A DNA stretch of 64,000 nucleotides from Nitrosomonas sp. (GCA_019635215.1 JAHBZZ010000007.1:1-64000); one strand, 5' to 3'; counted from the stretch's first letter, positions 17,464 through 27,261 are shown. Notes: generated by a model from the letters alone, not told the origin. Numbers and translations are program-made.

Positions 17464-18302
17464 GAACCTGTTCAAAGTCTCTGGATTATGGGAAACTTAT
17501 GAGATGAGAAAAAGTTACCCAAGCGATATCAAGCGCGAACAGTTTGAGGAGATCCAGCTGTTGCTGGAGAGTGCCCGCAAGAAGACAGCGCCACGCAAAG
17601 TAGATCTGTACGAGGTGTTCTGCGCGGTACTGTATCTGTTACGCACGGGTTGCCAGTGGCGTGCACTGCCCAGTGATTTTCCCCAGTCGGCGCACAGTGC
17701 ACCTGCATTGACCATCTGGAGTGAGCCCTGTGAAGGAGGTAGCCTGTTGAGCAGGCATTAAAAATCAGGTTGGCGCGGCCCGAGAGAAACGGGGGCGCAA
17801 CGCCTGCAGCACGCTCTTGATCGTGGACGCGCAGCGTCAAGAACATCGACAATGACCTGGAAAGCGCTACGACGCGCGGCAGCAAGAAGGTTTCAGGCAT
17901 CAAGCGCCACATCGCGCGGGACAATCAAGGGTTACCACATGCTGTGGCAGTGAGCACGGCCGAGGTAACCGATCGCAAAGGAGCGCTACAGGCGCTGGGT
18001 CGCTGTAAACCTGGGCTTGAGCGGGTGCAAAGCGTGTTGTGCGACAGTGGTTATGTGGGCCAACCCTTTGTACAAGGTGTACGCGAAATCCTGGGTGAGC
18101 ATGTGCAGGTACAGATCGCCAAACGCTGTGAATTACATACCTTCAAGGTCATGCCTAAGCGATGGATCGTCGAGCGTAGCTTTGCCTGGCTGGAAAAGAA
18201 TAGAAGATTGTGGAAGAACTGCGAACGCTGGCTCAACACCAGTTTGCAGTTCATTCACCTCGCCTTCTTGGCCCTTCTACTTAAAAGACTTTGAACAGAC
18301 TC
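17464..18302 (+). mobile_element. IS5-family (IS427-group) insertion sequence, 839 bp
   Basis: Terminal inverted repeats GAACCTGTTCAAAGTCT (left) and GAGTCTGTTCAAAGTCT (right, read inward). Flanking TAA on both sides (17461-17463, 18303-18305) is the 3-bp target duplication. It carries one decayed transposase gene. It sits inside the ATPase-TOPRIM gene, whose frame is exactly restored when the element is removed, so the insertion was clean and relatively recent. Confidence 0.9.
17504..18294 (+). pseudogene. IS5-family transposase, frameshifted
   Basis: The N-terminal part ([25 protein letters not shown]) runs to about 17690. The central part (QVGAARETGGRNACSTLLIVDAQ, with the first catalytic Asp) is in another frame. 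The C-terminal part from 17944 (VLCDSGYVGQ, second Asp; KRWIVERSFAWL, catalytic Glu; stop 18292-18294) is in a third. One programmed frameshift is normal in this group, but here there are at least two breaks, including a likely 2-base loss near 17840 and a garbled stretch around 17690-17760. Probably inactive. Confidence 0.8.
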
Positions 18303-19776
18303 TAAGTAAGTCTTCTATTTCCGCTTTTTGAATAGAACAATAGTCTTTTGTGCGTAAAATATTTTTATTCCCAAGAGTATGGACAAGCGTTTCCTGTTGA
18401 GCCGCCTGATCGCCAGCTGAATCAGAATCTAGAAGAGACGCTACCTTTAGGTTGTGAGCGTGCAGGATGGTTGCATAGTAAACAACCTTTCCCGCTGTAT
18501 TCGCAAAGACCAAAGCTATTTTATCGTTTATGTTTGAATCTGAATTCGCACGGAATAGCTCAGAAGTTGTCTCGATGTACCAGTAGTCAGTAATCCCTTC
18601 TAATATTAAATTCCTTTGTTGAGAAAAGAGACTATGAGCCAAATCATACCCTAGTGCTTCTTGTAATGGCAGCAAGCCAGCAGGATCTTCTGACGATATT
18701 GTTGTATGAACTTTCGTCCCCGTAACTCTATTTTTCATCTCAACGACTCTAACAATATCAAGCTCGCCAGGGCCGACAAGAAATGGTGAATGAGTTGTAA
18801 AAAATGTTTGATTGTTTTTGGCGAGTCTAGAAATTGTCTCTCGAAAGTCTCTCTGCTTCAACGCATGTAAACTCATTCCAGGTTCATCTAAGAGCAGGAT
18901 AGCGTTTTCATGCTTATCCATAGCTTCTGAAAAAAATACAATAAAGAAAGAAACAAGCCACTGGAATCCCTCTGATCGCTGATCCAATTCGATATCTACA
19001 CCAAGATCGTCTTCTACTACAACCTTTAAATATTGGCCATCTGCTGTAACTTTTAGTTTATCTGCTTCTGGCCTATCAGGATTTGGCATCCATACCTGTC
19101 TAATTTCATTCGTTAGCCTAACACTTGCAGCATTAAGCTGATAGCTTCTACTATCTAGCTTGTCTTTATAAATCTTGAGAGCATCTGCGTCATTCGCATT
19201 AGGGCTTGGTGTGTTTCCTAGGTTTGATAACTCTCTGGCACTAAATCCAAGAAGCTTGAGTAAGCATTGATTGCCGTAGTCATAATACTCATCGTCAAGA
19301 ATATTTTGTTCTATTCTTTGCGCCAAGTGTTCTAAGTGTATAGTCGGCTTAACCTTGAAATAGTTATTAAAAAGGATGAAAACTGGGATTCTCTTATCAA
19401 GGATTTTTAGGACTTCATCATACTTCCGATTGGTTTTTACTTTCTCCAGCAGCTCAGTATGTCTTTTTTCTTCTGTTTCATTATCCTCAGCTACGTATTT
19501 GTAGTTATCATTCAACCATTTTTCTAGCGATGTAATTATGTCACCTTCAATGCTTCTTGTATCTGCCCAAGTTGAGCTCAGTTCACTTAATGTTTCGCTA
19601 GGCTTCTTGCTATCTTCGGTTGCAGTGAAATTCGTATCCATATGTGATGCCATACGGATAAGAGTTTTTTTGATATCTGCATACTTGAGTTTATCGGGAA
19701 CATTTAATAATGAATGATATCCCTTGTTATTTAGATTCTTGTACAACTTGTACTGACACTGATGAAAATCATCAGG

Positions 19777-21081
19777 TGAATCGGCCCGGGATTGCCGGAG
19801 ACTCTATTTCTTGAGAGGATAGAGTAATGAAAAAACAAATGAGATATTCACCGGAAGTACGGGAACGAGCTGTCCGGCTATTGGGAGAACAGCAAGGCGA
19901 GTATGCGTCGCAGTGGGCAGCACTGGAATCGATAGCATCCAAGATCGGTTGTAGTGCTGAGACGCTGCGTAAATGGGTACGACAATCAGAAACTGATCAA
20001 GGTATTCGAGGAGGCATGTCAACCACGGAACGAGAGGCTCAAACAACTGGAGCGCGAGAATCGTGAGGTTAAAGCGGGCAAATGAGATATTGCGCAAGGC
20101 GTCTGCTTATTTTGCCCAGGCGGAGCTCGACCATGCCCGACCAGAAGAAATGACAATGGTATTTGTCGATCAACACAAGAGACAGTATGGGGTCGAGCCG
20201 ATCTGCAAGCAAATTCCAGATTGCCCCGTCGAGTTACTACGAACACAAGGCTCGTGAACGAGATCCTAATCGCTACCCGATCGCATCCAAACGAGACAAA
20301 GCGCTTGAAGGAGAGATACAGCAGTATGGGACAGCAACTTTAAAGTCTACGGCGCCAGCAAAGTCTGCGACAACTGTTACGTGAAGGCATTCGCGTTGCG
20401 TTGTACAGTCGAGCGGCTGATGAAGAAGCTTGGAATACAAGGCGTCAGACGCGGTAAAGCGCTGGACAACGATTGCAGACGAATTGCTTGACCGGCCAAC
20501 AGATAGGGATTAATCGTTCGTTGCTTGGCAATGCGCCGAATCAACTGTGGGTGGCAGACATTACGTTTGTTACAGCTTGGACAGGATTTGTTTATGTGGC
20601 TTTTTATTACCGATGTTTTTGCTCGATTTATTGTTGGTTGGCGAGTCAGTCGTCATTGCATACGGATCTGGTGCTCCGATGCATTGGGCAGGCGTTATGG
20701 GCACGACGGGAAACCGGCGGGTTGATTCACCACGGTGATAGAGGCAATCAATATCTGTCGATTCGCTATACAGAACGTCTGGTAAACCAATATTGATGCT
20801 TCTGTTGGTAGTGTCGGCGATTCTTATGACAATGCAATGGCTGAAAACGATTAACGGATTATACAAGACAGAAGTTATTCGACATCGCGGTCCATGGCGC
20901 AATAGTGATGAAGTCGGGTACCGCACGATGGGTTGACTGGTTCAACAATCGCCGATTACTGGAACCGATTGGAAATATTCCGCCGGCTGAATTTGAAATG
21001 GCATATTATCGCCAACTGGAAGAGTCAGCTGATGCTGCTTGACTCAAACTAAAAAGTCTCCGGAAAAATCAGGCCGATTCA
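19777..21081 (+). mobile_element. IS3-family insertion sequence (IS51-like), 1305 bp, degenerate
   Basis: Left end TGAATCGGCCCGGGATTGCC and right end read inward TGAATCGGCCTGATTTTTCC are matching terminal repeats starting TGA as usual for IS3. The bases outside (CAGG left, TATT right) do not match, so there is no target duplication. Different truncated genes lie on each side (ATPase left, lipoprotein right), consistent with deletion by recombination between two copies or an adjacent deletion. Confidence 0.85.
19827..21042 (+). pseudogene. IS3-family transposase OrfAB, multiple frameshifts
   Basis: OrfA starts at 19827 (MKKQMRYSPEVRERAVRLLGEQ; helix-turn-helix GCSAETLRKWVRQ) but leaves frame near 20045; its leucine-zipper end (RANEILRKASAYFAQAELD) is in another frame. 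OrfB pieces follow in several frames: APSSYYEHKARERDPNRYP, then NQLWVADITFV (first catalytic Asp), GLIHHGDRGNQYLSIRYTERL (second Asp), INGLYK (Glu) and DWFNNRRLLEPIGNIPPAEFE near the end, stop at 21040-21042. At least five breaks make it inactive. Confidence 0.85.
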
Positions 21082-21559
21082 TATTGGTGTGTTGTGACTT
21101 GTACTCTCTTAGCGCATAAAGCACCCTTTCAAGGGTACCACCGGCCGATAACGCCTCTGTAGCAGGAAATCGCCCTTCTCCAGATGCCCAAGTAAGCATA
21201 ATTGGACTCAAGTTGTATTCGATATTTAGGCCGCTCAACAACCCGTCATTAATCGCTTTACTTGGTTCATCACCTTTTCCATGTATGTAAATAACGATAT
21301 TGTTAGCGGGATTATCCTTTATTAATTTGTCTAATATCGCCGGCAATGCATTTACCTGGTAAATATCGCCTGGCAAAACGAATAGTTCTGGTGTTTTTGT
21401 GTTCGGTAACGTCGAATTGGATTTTGCTATTTTTGCCTTTTCAGTTTTTGGCAAGGCACAAGCATTTGCTATTGGTTTTTCCTCTTTGGCAAAAACCGCG
21501 CATCCAGATAGCAATATGCAGGCAAGAAAAGCAGATATTGTTTTGAACTTATTTTTCAT
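21082..21559 (-). pseudogene. Lipoprotein with alpha/beta-hydrolase-like domain, 3' end cut by IS3
   Basis: About 159 genuine residues, then the frame runs into the IS3 end. It begins with a lipoprotein signal (ISAFLACILLSGCAVFA, lipobox LSGC) and a good ribosome site (GGAGG). The IVIYIHGKGDEPSKA and SPIMLTWASGEGRF stretches look like the first strand and oxyanion loop of alpha/beta hydrolases acting on envelope substrates. The catalytic C-terminal part is lost. The 88-bp repeat at 21589-21676 ends 30 bp upstream of the start, as it does for the integron cassette gene at 26641-27237. Confidence 0.65.
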
Positions 21560-21588
21560 ACGGTGCCTCCGTTGATTAGTGTTTCATT

Positions 21589-21676
21589 GCCTAGCTAGAA
21601 TTATACGTCCGAAATGATGCAATATATCACATCAAAAATGAAATCTAACACATCCAACCGCATGCTATCCCATTAA
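21589..21676. repeat. 88-bp structured repeat, copy A (partner 27262-27349)
   Basis: Starts GCCTAGC and matches copy B at about 70 of the first 81 positions. The centre (21615-21634) reads TGATGCAATATATCACATCA, a stem whose fourth pair is T-A here and C-G in copy B. It lies just upstream of the start of a minus-strand gene in both places. The terminal heptamer is integron R'-like (GCTAGGC on the minus strand). Confidence 0.7.
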
Positions 21677-21806
21677 TCATTATAATAATTCTCCGACTCA
21701 GGTTTCATCATAACAAATTTTGTTAGATCCACAAATAAGCTGGCAATAGGGCGCAATGTTTGAAAAACAGAGAATGAATGTCAAACGATCAATGTGATAC
21801 CTGTAG

Positions 21807-21834
21807 GGTGCCAATAAGCGAAGCGCATTGCACC
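21807..21834. repeat. REP-like hairpin
   Basis: GGTGCCAAT AAGCGAAGCGC ATTGCACC forms an imperfect stem with the AAGCGAAGCGC loop typical of dispersed palindromes that trail genes in many proteobacteria. The rest of 21677-22007 shows no gene. Confidence 0.45.
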
Positions 21835-22007
21835 ATTTGTGGTTTTTATTGACTGGCTATGTAAAGCTGCGCTTTGCCGGTGGATGACGTTTCCTAAACC
21901 ACTCGTGTATATTAAAACCGGACAGGAAAATTGTACTCGAGTGGCGCTGATGTCTCCATCGCCTCATATCCAACGGGGAAACTAACCCGATTTATCGCAC
22001 ATCCGAA

Positions 22008-22346
22008 TCAGATTCCGATGATTTCATTTAACCCTTCGACAAGCTGAACCAACTCTTCAGGCGATGCCCTCCCGAACTTCTTGCCGATCCGCTCAACGGA
22101 TAAAGTGCGAATCTGACTGATCTTAACCCACGAACGCTTGGGTAAATCCTCTGAATGCAGCGCCAGAGTCAGCGGAAAACCGGCTCGCTGAGGCTGGCTG
22201 GTAATAGCCATAGCGATAACCGTGCCGGAGCGTTCGTTAAAGATATCGTGGCTGAGGATAACCACCGGCCGCAAACCGGCCTGCTCATGGCCACGGGTGG
22301 GATTAAGGTCGGCCCAGCGGATATCGCCTCTCAATATTCGGGCCAC
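22008..22346 (-). CDS. MazF/PemK-family toxin
   Basis: 112 aa endoribonuclease toxin. Typical start [38 protein letters not shown] with the conserved GDI, G-H-E-Q and R-P-V-V-I elements, then the second-strand motif MAITSQPQR (Thr/Ser of the active site) and the closing helix. It cleaves mRNA when free of its antitoxin. It overlaps the upstream antitoxin gene by 16 bp, so synthesis is coupled. Both are intact. Confidence 0.92.
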   Translation of the reverse strand: MARILRGDIRWADLNPTRGHEQAGLRPVVILSHDIFNERSGTVIAMAITSQPQRAGFPLTLALHSEDLPKRSWVKISQIRTLSVERIGKKFGRASPEELVQLVEGLNEIIGI

Positions 22347-22573
22347 TCATCCAACTCCCGGGAAACCCCTTCTTCAGCCAACGCCTTCTCAAAGGCAGGA
22401 TCAAGCTTGGCACACTCCCGCGCAAGCCGCCCGTGTTCAAGACGCTCAATCTTCTCCTCTACTGCGGCCTCAATAGCCTGGCTGCGGCTGGAAAAAACCT
22501 GCTCGGCCACCAGCCTATCAATGCGTGCCAGAATAGGCTCATCAATCGTGATCGCAATTTTCGCTTTGCTCAT
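22331..22573 (-). CDS. Ribbon-helix-helix antitoxin of the MazF module
   Basis: 80 aa. [46 protein letters not shown] is a ribbon-helix-helix DNA-binding domain (strand KIAITID, then two helices). The acidic tail ([17 protein letters not shown]) is the likely toxin-binding segment. It should neutralise MazF and repress its own operon; a 19-bp operator-like repeat lies just upstream of the start (22588-22606). Confidence 0.88.
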   Translation of the reverse strand: MSKAKIAITIDEPILARIDRLVAEQVFSSRSQAIEAAVEEKIERLEHGRLARECAKLDPAFEKALAEEGVSRELDEWPEY

Positions 22574-22587
22574 ATAAGCACCCTAAA

Positions 22588-22606
22588 GTATGAGGTATTA
22601 TCATAC
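22588..22606. promoter_or_regulatory. Candidate operator of the MazF module
   Basis: GTATGA GGTATTA TCATAC is a 6-bp perfect inverted repeat with a 7-bp spacer, 15 bp upstream of the antitoxin start and over a TAATAC -10-like element on the minus strand. Its size and place suit autoregulation by a ribbon-helix-helix dimer pair. Confidence 0.5.
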
Positions 22607-22764
22607 TCCTGATAGTACAAATGACAAGGCGCAGAAAAAACTGACGAGGACATTGAGAAACCCATTTTTCAGCCTGATGGCGCATCTAGGCTTCAATTTT
22701 TATACAGCGTCAACATCTAATCCGGAGCCTTTCCAATTCCAGGCCTCGTTCGCGGAGAAGCGAA

Positions 22765-24693
22765 TCAGAAAAAATAATTGACTGAAAAAATACCTTCGTG
22801 ATTATGATCGAAACGGTTGAATTCCAGCCTGACATCGAGGTTTTGTGATAAGGCGTAGCGGGTTTCCAAATGCGTCGTGAAGAAACGCTTACTCTCGCCC
22901 AACACGAAGACGTGATAACTTCCGGCGATTTTGACCCTCAGGTTTTCGGAGATGTCATAGTACGCACCGGCTTCCAAGTCGCCACCCAGACGGTAATTTT
23001 GCTGTAAATGACCGGATAATTCAGCTTTGAGATCGATAAATGAAAATAACAGCAATGGCGAGAAAAAATCGGGCCGGTAGGAAAACCCTCTTCCATAAAA
23101 GGCTTTTAGCGAATTGCAATAATGACAATCCCGATCCCTGAGCGTATCGATCTCCAGGCTGCCACGCCATGAGGTCTTGCCGAACAAAGGATCGTATGGA
23201 TTGAGCGCAGTAATCGAGAGAATATTGGCCCGGTCCAATCTGACTCGTTCGGACTCAAAATAATAACGGAGTTTGAAGTCCAGAAAAATAATCTCCGAGT
23301 GCTTGTCATAACCCGCATCCCTGGCCATCAAGTCATGGTATGCCGGACGGTATGCGAATTCCAGAAACGATTCTCGATCGTTATGCCCAAAACCCAGGCG
23401 AACGCGGTCTGTGCCGTGACCGAGGTGCGGCGGGCTGGAAAAAAGTGTGGCTTCCTCATTCTGATCGCTGGCCACACGCAAGCGGCTCCGGGCTGATAGA
23501 ACGGCGTGGGGAATTTTCACTTCCTGGTCGCTTGCCTGTTGCATGCTCCGGTACTGAAGGTAGTCCATATAGGCATCCAGCAGCAGCGCCTGACTGCGCG
23601 CGGGAAGACTGTTGAAGCGGCCGCTTTCAATGCTCACTTCTCCCTTGATCATGGCATGCAGCAGCTGCCTTTCCGCGTTGTCCATCCGGGCGCGATGATG
23701 GTTCATCTGATTGAGAACGGCCGGGCGGTACGCGACCTGTTTAACCAAATGATCCTGCGCCATGACCGCTTTAACCGTATCCGCCGGAATCACACTGAAA
23801 AAAAACTCGTCTTTCAGGCGCAGATCCGGGTTGGCAATCTCTAAAAGCGAAAGTACGTGGTAAGAACAGTTTTCCTGGAAATAATAATAATCGAAATAAG
23901 TCCCTCCCAATTCCCACAAGTGCAGCAGCATCATGTGCAACTGGTCTTCGGTGAATTTGAGTTCATATTCCCACAGATCGCGGCTTTCCCAATTATTGTA
24001 TTCCTGCACCTTGGTGTAATAGGGAAAAATTGCAAAGCGGCCTTCAAATGAACCGATCAACCCTTTCAGTGCATACAGAAAGGCATTTTCGGTATCGGGA
24101 ACCGCGGCGTAGTTTACGCCGTAATTGATGAGGTTATTGTCCCCTGTCCTGCGGCTATCGATGCGTATCAGGGTATGGCCGAACATCGACGCGGGGTTGT
24201 TCAGGAAATAGGAGGCAAATACCAGGGTGACGCCAACAGGATCGAGAATGTCCAGCCAGCGGCCGAGACGGTCGCATTCCTGGATTTCCAAACGGGCCGG
24301 ATCGAACGCGAGTTGCTCGCTCAGCCATTTGAAGCGCGCAGGAAAGTTACACTGCGGATGTTCTTTACCGCTGGTAATTTCAGCCAGCGGGACGAAAAAA
24401 CTGGCCAGCGTAGCCGCCAGTTCCGATTCCGGATCGGTTCTTCCGGCGGGGGAATTGAAAAACGCCATGCCATCGGCTTCGCTCTCCATGCCGCCAAAAC
24501 GCTTTTTGTTATATTTCAGGAGCAGATGCCAAACTCGCTGGTCGCTGAGTTTTTGCGCACGCGCTTGTTGTTGCAGCTCCACCAGATAACGCGCGGCATT
24601 ATCGTCCTGAGAATAGGAAAAGGCGGGAAACGAAAAAAAACAGAACAGCAGGCTGACGGCAAGGAAAACAAATAGCAAGGGACAGTAACGCAT
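22765..24693 (-). CDS. DUF4105 (Lnb N-terminal periplasmic domain-like) protein with C-terminal barrel-like region
   Basis: 642 aa. The signal peptide is clear (LLFVFLAVSLLFCFFSFPAFSYS). The DUF4105 domain (about 110-360) has FASYFLNNPASMFGHTLIRID with the conserved His and DYYYFQENCSYHVLSLL with the conserved Cys, presumably a Cys-His catalytic pair. The last 200 residues alternate hydrophobic and polar (VRLGFGHNDRESFLEFAYRP, LEFNRFDHNHEGIFSVNYFF) and end in Phe, like an outer-membrane barrel. Some relatives act in lipoprotein acylation; the substrate here is unknown. It lies 46 bp downstream of the DUF3015 gene, a recurrent partner in my memory of related genomes. Confidence 0.82.
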   Translation of the reverse strand: MRYCPLLFVFLAVSLLFCFFSFPAFSYSQDDNAARYLVELQQQARAQKLSDQRVWHLLLKYNKKRFGGMESEADGMAFFNSPAGRTDPESELAATLASFFVPLAEITSGKEHPQCNFPARFKWLSEQLAFDPARLEIQECDRLGRWLDILDPVGVTLVFASYFLNNPASMFGHTLIRIDSRRTGDNNLINYGVNYAAVPDTENAFLYALKGLIGSFEGRFAIFPYYTKVQEYNNWESRDLWEYELKFTEDQLHMMLLHLWELGGTYFDYYYFQENCSYHVLSLLEIANPDLRLKDEFFFSVIPADTVKAVMAQDHLVKQVAYRPAVLNQMNHHRARMDNAERQLLHAMIKGEVSIESGRFNSLPARSQALLLDAYMDYLQYRSMQQASDQEVKIPHAVLSARSRLRVASDQNEEATLFSSPPHLGHGTDRVRLGFGHNDRESFLEFAYRPAYHDLMARDAGYDKHSEIIFLDFKLRYYFESERVRLDRANILSITALNPYDPLFGKTSWRGSLEIDTLRDRDCHYCNSLKAFYGRGFSYRPDFFSPLLLFSFIDLKAELSGHLQQNYRLGGDLEAGAYYDISENLRVKIAGSYHVFVLGESKRFFTTHLETRYALSQNLDVRLEFNRFDHNHEGIFSVNYFF

Positions 24694-24739
24694 AGACGCA
24701 CGGATACAGGGTTCAGCCTGTATCCGTGCGGATGTTGTT

Positions 24740-25249
24740 TTAATTCAGTGCGGATAAATGGATATTGCAGGATTTTGCCAGTCTGGGATGCTGAGAGAGT
24801 TGATTCTCAAGCTGTGCCAGCAATTCGTTCGAAGTGGTCTGATCGTTTGCCACCAGATGATCGAATTTTTCCTGAGTCATCGCACCAAATTCCCCATGTG
24901 CTTCTGCAGGGCATCGGTACAGGCTTGCCAGGGTAGACAGGTTTTCACCTTTTCCTTGCGCCATCTCCTTGATCAGGCTGGTGTAGTTTTCCTGTGCAAA
25001 TATTTCCCGTTCTTTGCTCAAATTCAGTAAACCGTGGTCACCGCAGTTTGATGTGCCGGAAGTAATGCCGAGTGTTTGTGACCCAAAAGTACCATTGGTG
25101 GTGGCCGCAAAAATCTGCTGCGCCCCTGGCTCTGACCCGATGACCATGGAACCTAACCCACAACCTGCTGCGCCATATCCGGCCGCAAAACTGGAAACAG
25201 GAAGGTAAAGTAGAGAAGCTGCGATTGCAATCAAATGACGTCGTTTCAT
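24740..25249 (-). CDS. DUF3015 family periplasmic protein
   Basis: 169 aa from the ATG at 25249 (an upstream in-frame Met has no signal peptide context). Signal peptide MKRRHLIAIAASLLYLPVSSFAA. The mature part starts GYGAAGCGLGSMVIG and contains TSGTSNCGD, both Cys-Gly motifs of the family, then a helical C-terminal half. Function of the family is unknown. Same strand as and 46 bp upstream of the DUF4105 gene; likely one operon. Confidence 0.8.
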   Translation of the reverse strand: MKRRHLIAIAASLLYLPVSSFAAGYGAAGCGLGSMVIGSEPGAQQIFAATTNGTFGSQTLGITSGTSNCGDHGLLNLSKEREIFAQENYTSLIKEMAQGKGENLSTLASLYRCPAEAHGEFGAMTQEKFDHLVANDQTTSNELLAQLENQLSQHPRLAKSCNIHLSALN

Positions 25250-25536
25250 ATTATGCTCTCCATATAAAAGGTTGTTTCTGCCGCACCAGATGAACGCTTC
25301 GATAATGCTCAAGTTGGTTTAATTGAGTCTCAAAGCGTATAACTTTTTGTCATAAAAATTCAAGAATACGATCTAGGAAAAATGAACAACCTTTTTCGTT
25401 AGAACAGGCCAGAATCTACTGAAACTTCTACAGGTTGTCAAACACAAAACGGTTGTTTTCACAGGGTCGGCAAACAGCCTGCCATGATGTCCGGATAGTT
25501 TGCCATTGTGACATCCGGCGATAATATATTGATCAT

Positions 25537-26397
25537 CTACGGATATTCCAATTTCTCCAGGAAAGTTAAGAATTTGGCACGGTATTGGTGGTTGTGGCGC
25601 CAGAATACATCGGTGTGGGCGCCTTCCGGAATTCGCCACAAGGTTTTAGGTTCGGCCAGTTTCTCGAAAACAATCTCGCCGAGTTCGGGCTCCACCACGC
25701 GATCGTTTTGTCCGTGAATAACCAGAACCGGAATCGGTGAAATCGTTGACAAATCCTGCGGTGCCCATTGATCGCTGACTAATAGATAACTCAAGGGTTG
25801 CAGCGGCCATGTGAGCCAGGCATGTGCGAGTTTGACTCTGACGATTTTCTGAAAAGAATCGAAGGTGCTGTCCGCAACAATGAGTTTTAAGTTAATCTCA
25901 GATTTCTTATCGATTGCCGTCCGGAGCGCAACGATTCCTCCCATACTTTGCCCGTAGATGATCATAGATCCACCAGGGGATTTGTTTTTTGCCACCCAAT
26001 CGACCGCGGCATGGCCGGCCTCGACACAGCTTCCGGGCGTGGGTTTCCCTTCAGAAAGGCCATAACCCGGAAAATCGAAAATGAAAAGATTATAGCCTTC
26101 ATCGGTCATCCAGACTAACTGTACGTAATGGGATGTCAGATTCTCAGCATTGCCGTGAAAAAAAACGACAGTTGCCTTTGCAAGAGTTTTCCTGGCAGGA
26201 AACCACCAGCCATGCAGCTTTCGTTGAGCGGCGTCGGTAAAAAAAATATCTTCCGGCGCGTATCCCGCTGCCTTCGGATCATAGTAAAGATGCTTTTTGT
26301 CGGGATAATAGAAAAGACTCGAACAACCGCCGAGTATGAAAATACCTGGAATAGCCAGGAAAAATAACAACGTGAGTTTCGCGCGCATGATTTTCAT
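25537..26397 (-). CDS. Alpha/beta-hydrolase lipoprotein
   Basis: 286 aa. Lipobox ILGGC (Cys about 25) after a short hydrophobic leader, so probably anchored in the outer or inner membrane facing the periplasm. Alpha/beta hydrolase fold: oxyanion-loop FFHGNAENLTSH, nucleophile elbow GQSMGG (Ser about 148), FDFPGYGLSEG, Asp in HGQNDRVV, His in PEGAHTD. It resembles BEM46/YfhR-type hydrolases. Substrate unknown. Two to four alternative Met starts exist near the N-terminus (MKIMRAKL). The attC site at 26575 is 178 bp upstream. Confidence 0.85.
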   Translation of the reverse strand: MKIMRAKLTLLFFLAIPGIFILGGCSSLFYYPDKKHLYYDPKAAGYAPEDIFFTDAAQRKLHGWWFPARKTLAKATVVFFHGNAENLTSHYVQLVWMTDEGYNLFIFDFPGYGLSEGKPTPGSCVEAGHAAVDWVAKNKSPGGSMIIYGQSMGGIVALRTAIDKKSEINLKLIVADSTFDSFQKIVRVKLAHAWLTWPLQPLSYLLVSDQWAPQDLSTISPIPVLVIHGQNDRVVEPELGEIVFEKLAEPKTLWRIPEGAHTDVFWRHNHQYRAKFLTFLEKLEYP

Positions 26398-26574
26398 GAA
26401 GTGGGCGTTAGCTGCGTTTACGATCGGGTTGAATCCTAAGCTGACGAGTGCTCATTGAGGGTCGCCGGGTAACGCTCCAAGCTGCTGCATCAGTCCCATT
26501 GTATCCATGAGAAGGGAGTATTCGCCGGTAGCGGCAATCTCACCTGAAGAAAGAGAGAGTGGGCGAGCTATACG

Positions 26575-26634
26575 CCACAACGCTGGAGTTAAGCCGCGGC
26601 GCGTAGCGCCGTTGGCTTGAACGACTTGTTAGGC
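26575..26634 (-). other. Integron attC recombination site (60 bp)
   Basis: In cassette (minus) orientation: R'' GCCTAAC (26634-26628), then GTTCAAGCC paired with GGCTTAAC around CGGCGC TAC GCGCCG, ending at R' GCGTTGTGG. The order and sequence are very close to the attC of aadA-type cassettes. R' is imperfect (GTTGTGG instead of GTTRRRY). The stop codon of the gene at 26641 lies 6 bp before R'', the normal cassette layout. No integrase gene is visible. Confidence 0.8.
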
Positions 26635-26640
26635 TGTCAC

Positions 26641-27237
26641 TCAATGTAATCTTAATTTTTCCTTAAATTTCTTAATTCTATTGGTCAATTTTAAGTACCA
26701 AACAGGATGAAAAACGATGCGTCTACTCTGCAGCATAACACCCCTGACAATTTCATCTTGCAAATGATAGTTACTGCCTAGTTCAACTATTAAGAGCCGA
26801 TAGTTCGTATCATATCTTACGCCTGTTGTATCCCAGCAAAGCAACTCAATGCAAAATGATAATGATTTGGAACCAGGCTTTCCTTCGATATTTTTCCAAC
26901 ATATTCTAATCTCGCCATCAACGCTTCTACTTTGATTTGATGGAATCAATGAATCTCTAATAGTACCCATTGTGGCTTTTGGGCGATTATCATCTGCATA
27001 CAATATTGAATTTATGTGCACATGTAATGCCGACCCAGGCCCAGCATTTTGAACAATACTAAAACATATTTTTTCTACGCCAACTTCCTGAGATTGAGGG
27101 CGACTCCAGCCCGAAATAATTAACTCTGGCCTGAACGATTGCCGATAGCTCTGCAAACTTGTTCTCCACATTAAAAACGCCGTAAGAGCAGACGCAACGG
27201 CTGCTACAGCAGACCAAAACGCACTTGAAAATTCCAT
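26641..27237 (-). CDS. Integron-cassette-type hypothetical membrane protein
   Basis: 198 aa with one N-terminal membrane helix (FWSAVAAVASALTAFLMWRT, about 7-26) and a soluble domain of about 165 residues, mostly beta by pattern (ELIISGWSRPQSQEVGVEKICFSIVQNAGPGSALHVHI). A basic tail follows (LKLTNRIKKFKEKLRLH). No family recognised. A GTTAGGC heptamer 24 bp upstream of the start and an attC 6 bp downstream of the stop mark it as a mobile gene cassette. Its lower GC than the flanking core genes fits transfer. Confidence 0.7.
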   Translation of the reverse strand: MEFSSAFWSAVAAVASALTAFLMWRTSLQSYRQSFRPELIISGWSRPQSQEVGVEKICFSIVQNAGPGSALHVHINSILYADDNRPKATMGTIRDSLIPSNQSRSVDGEIRICWKNIEGKPGSKSLSFCIELLCWDTTGVRYDTNYRLLIVELGSNYHLQDEIVRGVMLQSRRIVFHPVWYLKLTNRIKKFKEKLRLH

Positions 27238-27261
27238 AGAAATTTCTGGATATTTTTATAA

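Larger units (their letters stand above)
17219..19776 (-). pseudogene. OLD-like AAA ATPase-TOPRIM gene, split by IS5 and cut by IS3
   Basis: Two pieces of one gene. 18303-19776 encodes the ABC-type ATPase half: ABC-signature-like SEGFQWLVSFF, Walker B ILLLDEPGMSLH, and a switch His in TTHSPFL, followed by TOPRIM motifs (LILEGITDYWYI; LLDSDSAGD). 17219-17460 encodes the C-terminal 80 residues (starting about [15 protein letters not shown]). Deleting the IS at 17464-18302 with one TAA copy joins them in frame ([13 protein letters not shown]). The N-terminus with Walker A is missing: the frame stays open up to the IS3 end at 19777. Family members (OLD, GajA) are often anti-phage nucleases; that role here is inference, and the gene is dead. 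Confidence 0.85.

Noticed and set aside
22590-22781. 63-codon plus-strand frame next to the MazF antitoxin
   Set aside because: It overlaps the antitoxin operator region, lacks a ribosome site and has no protein-like pattern.
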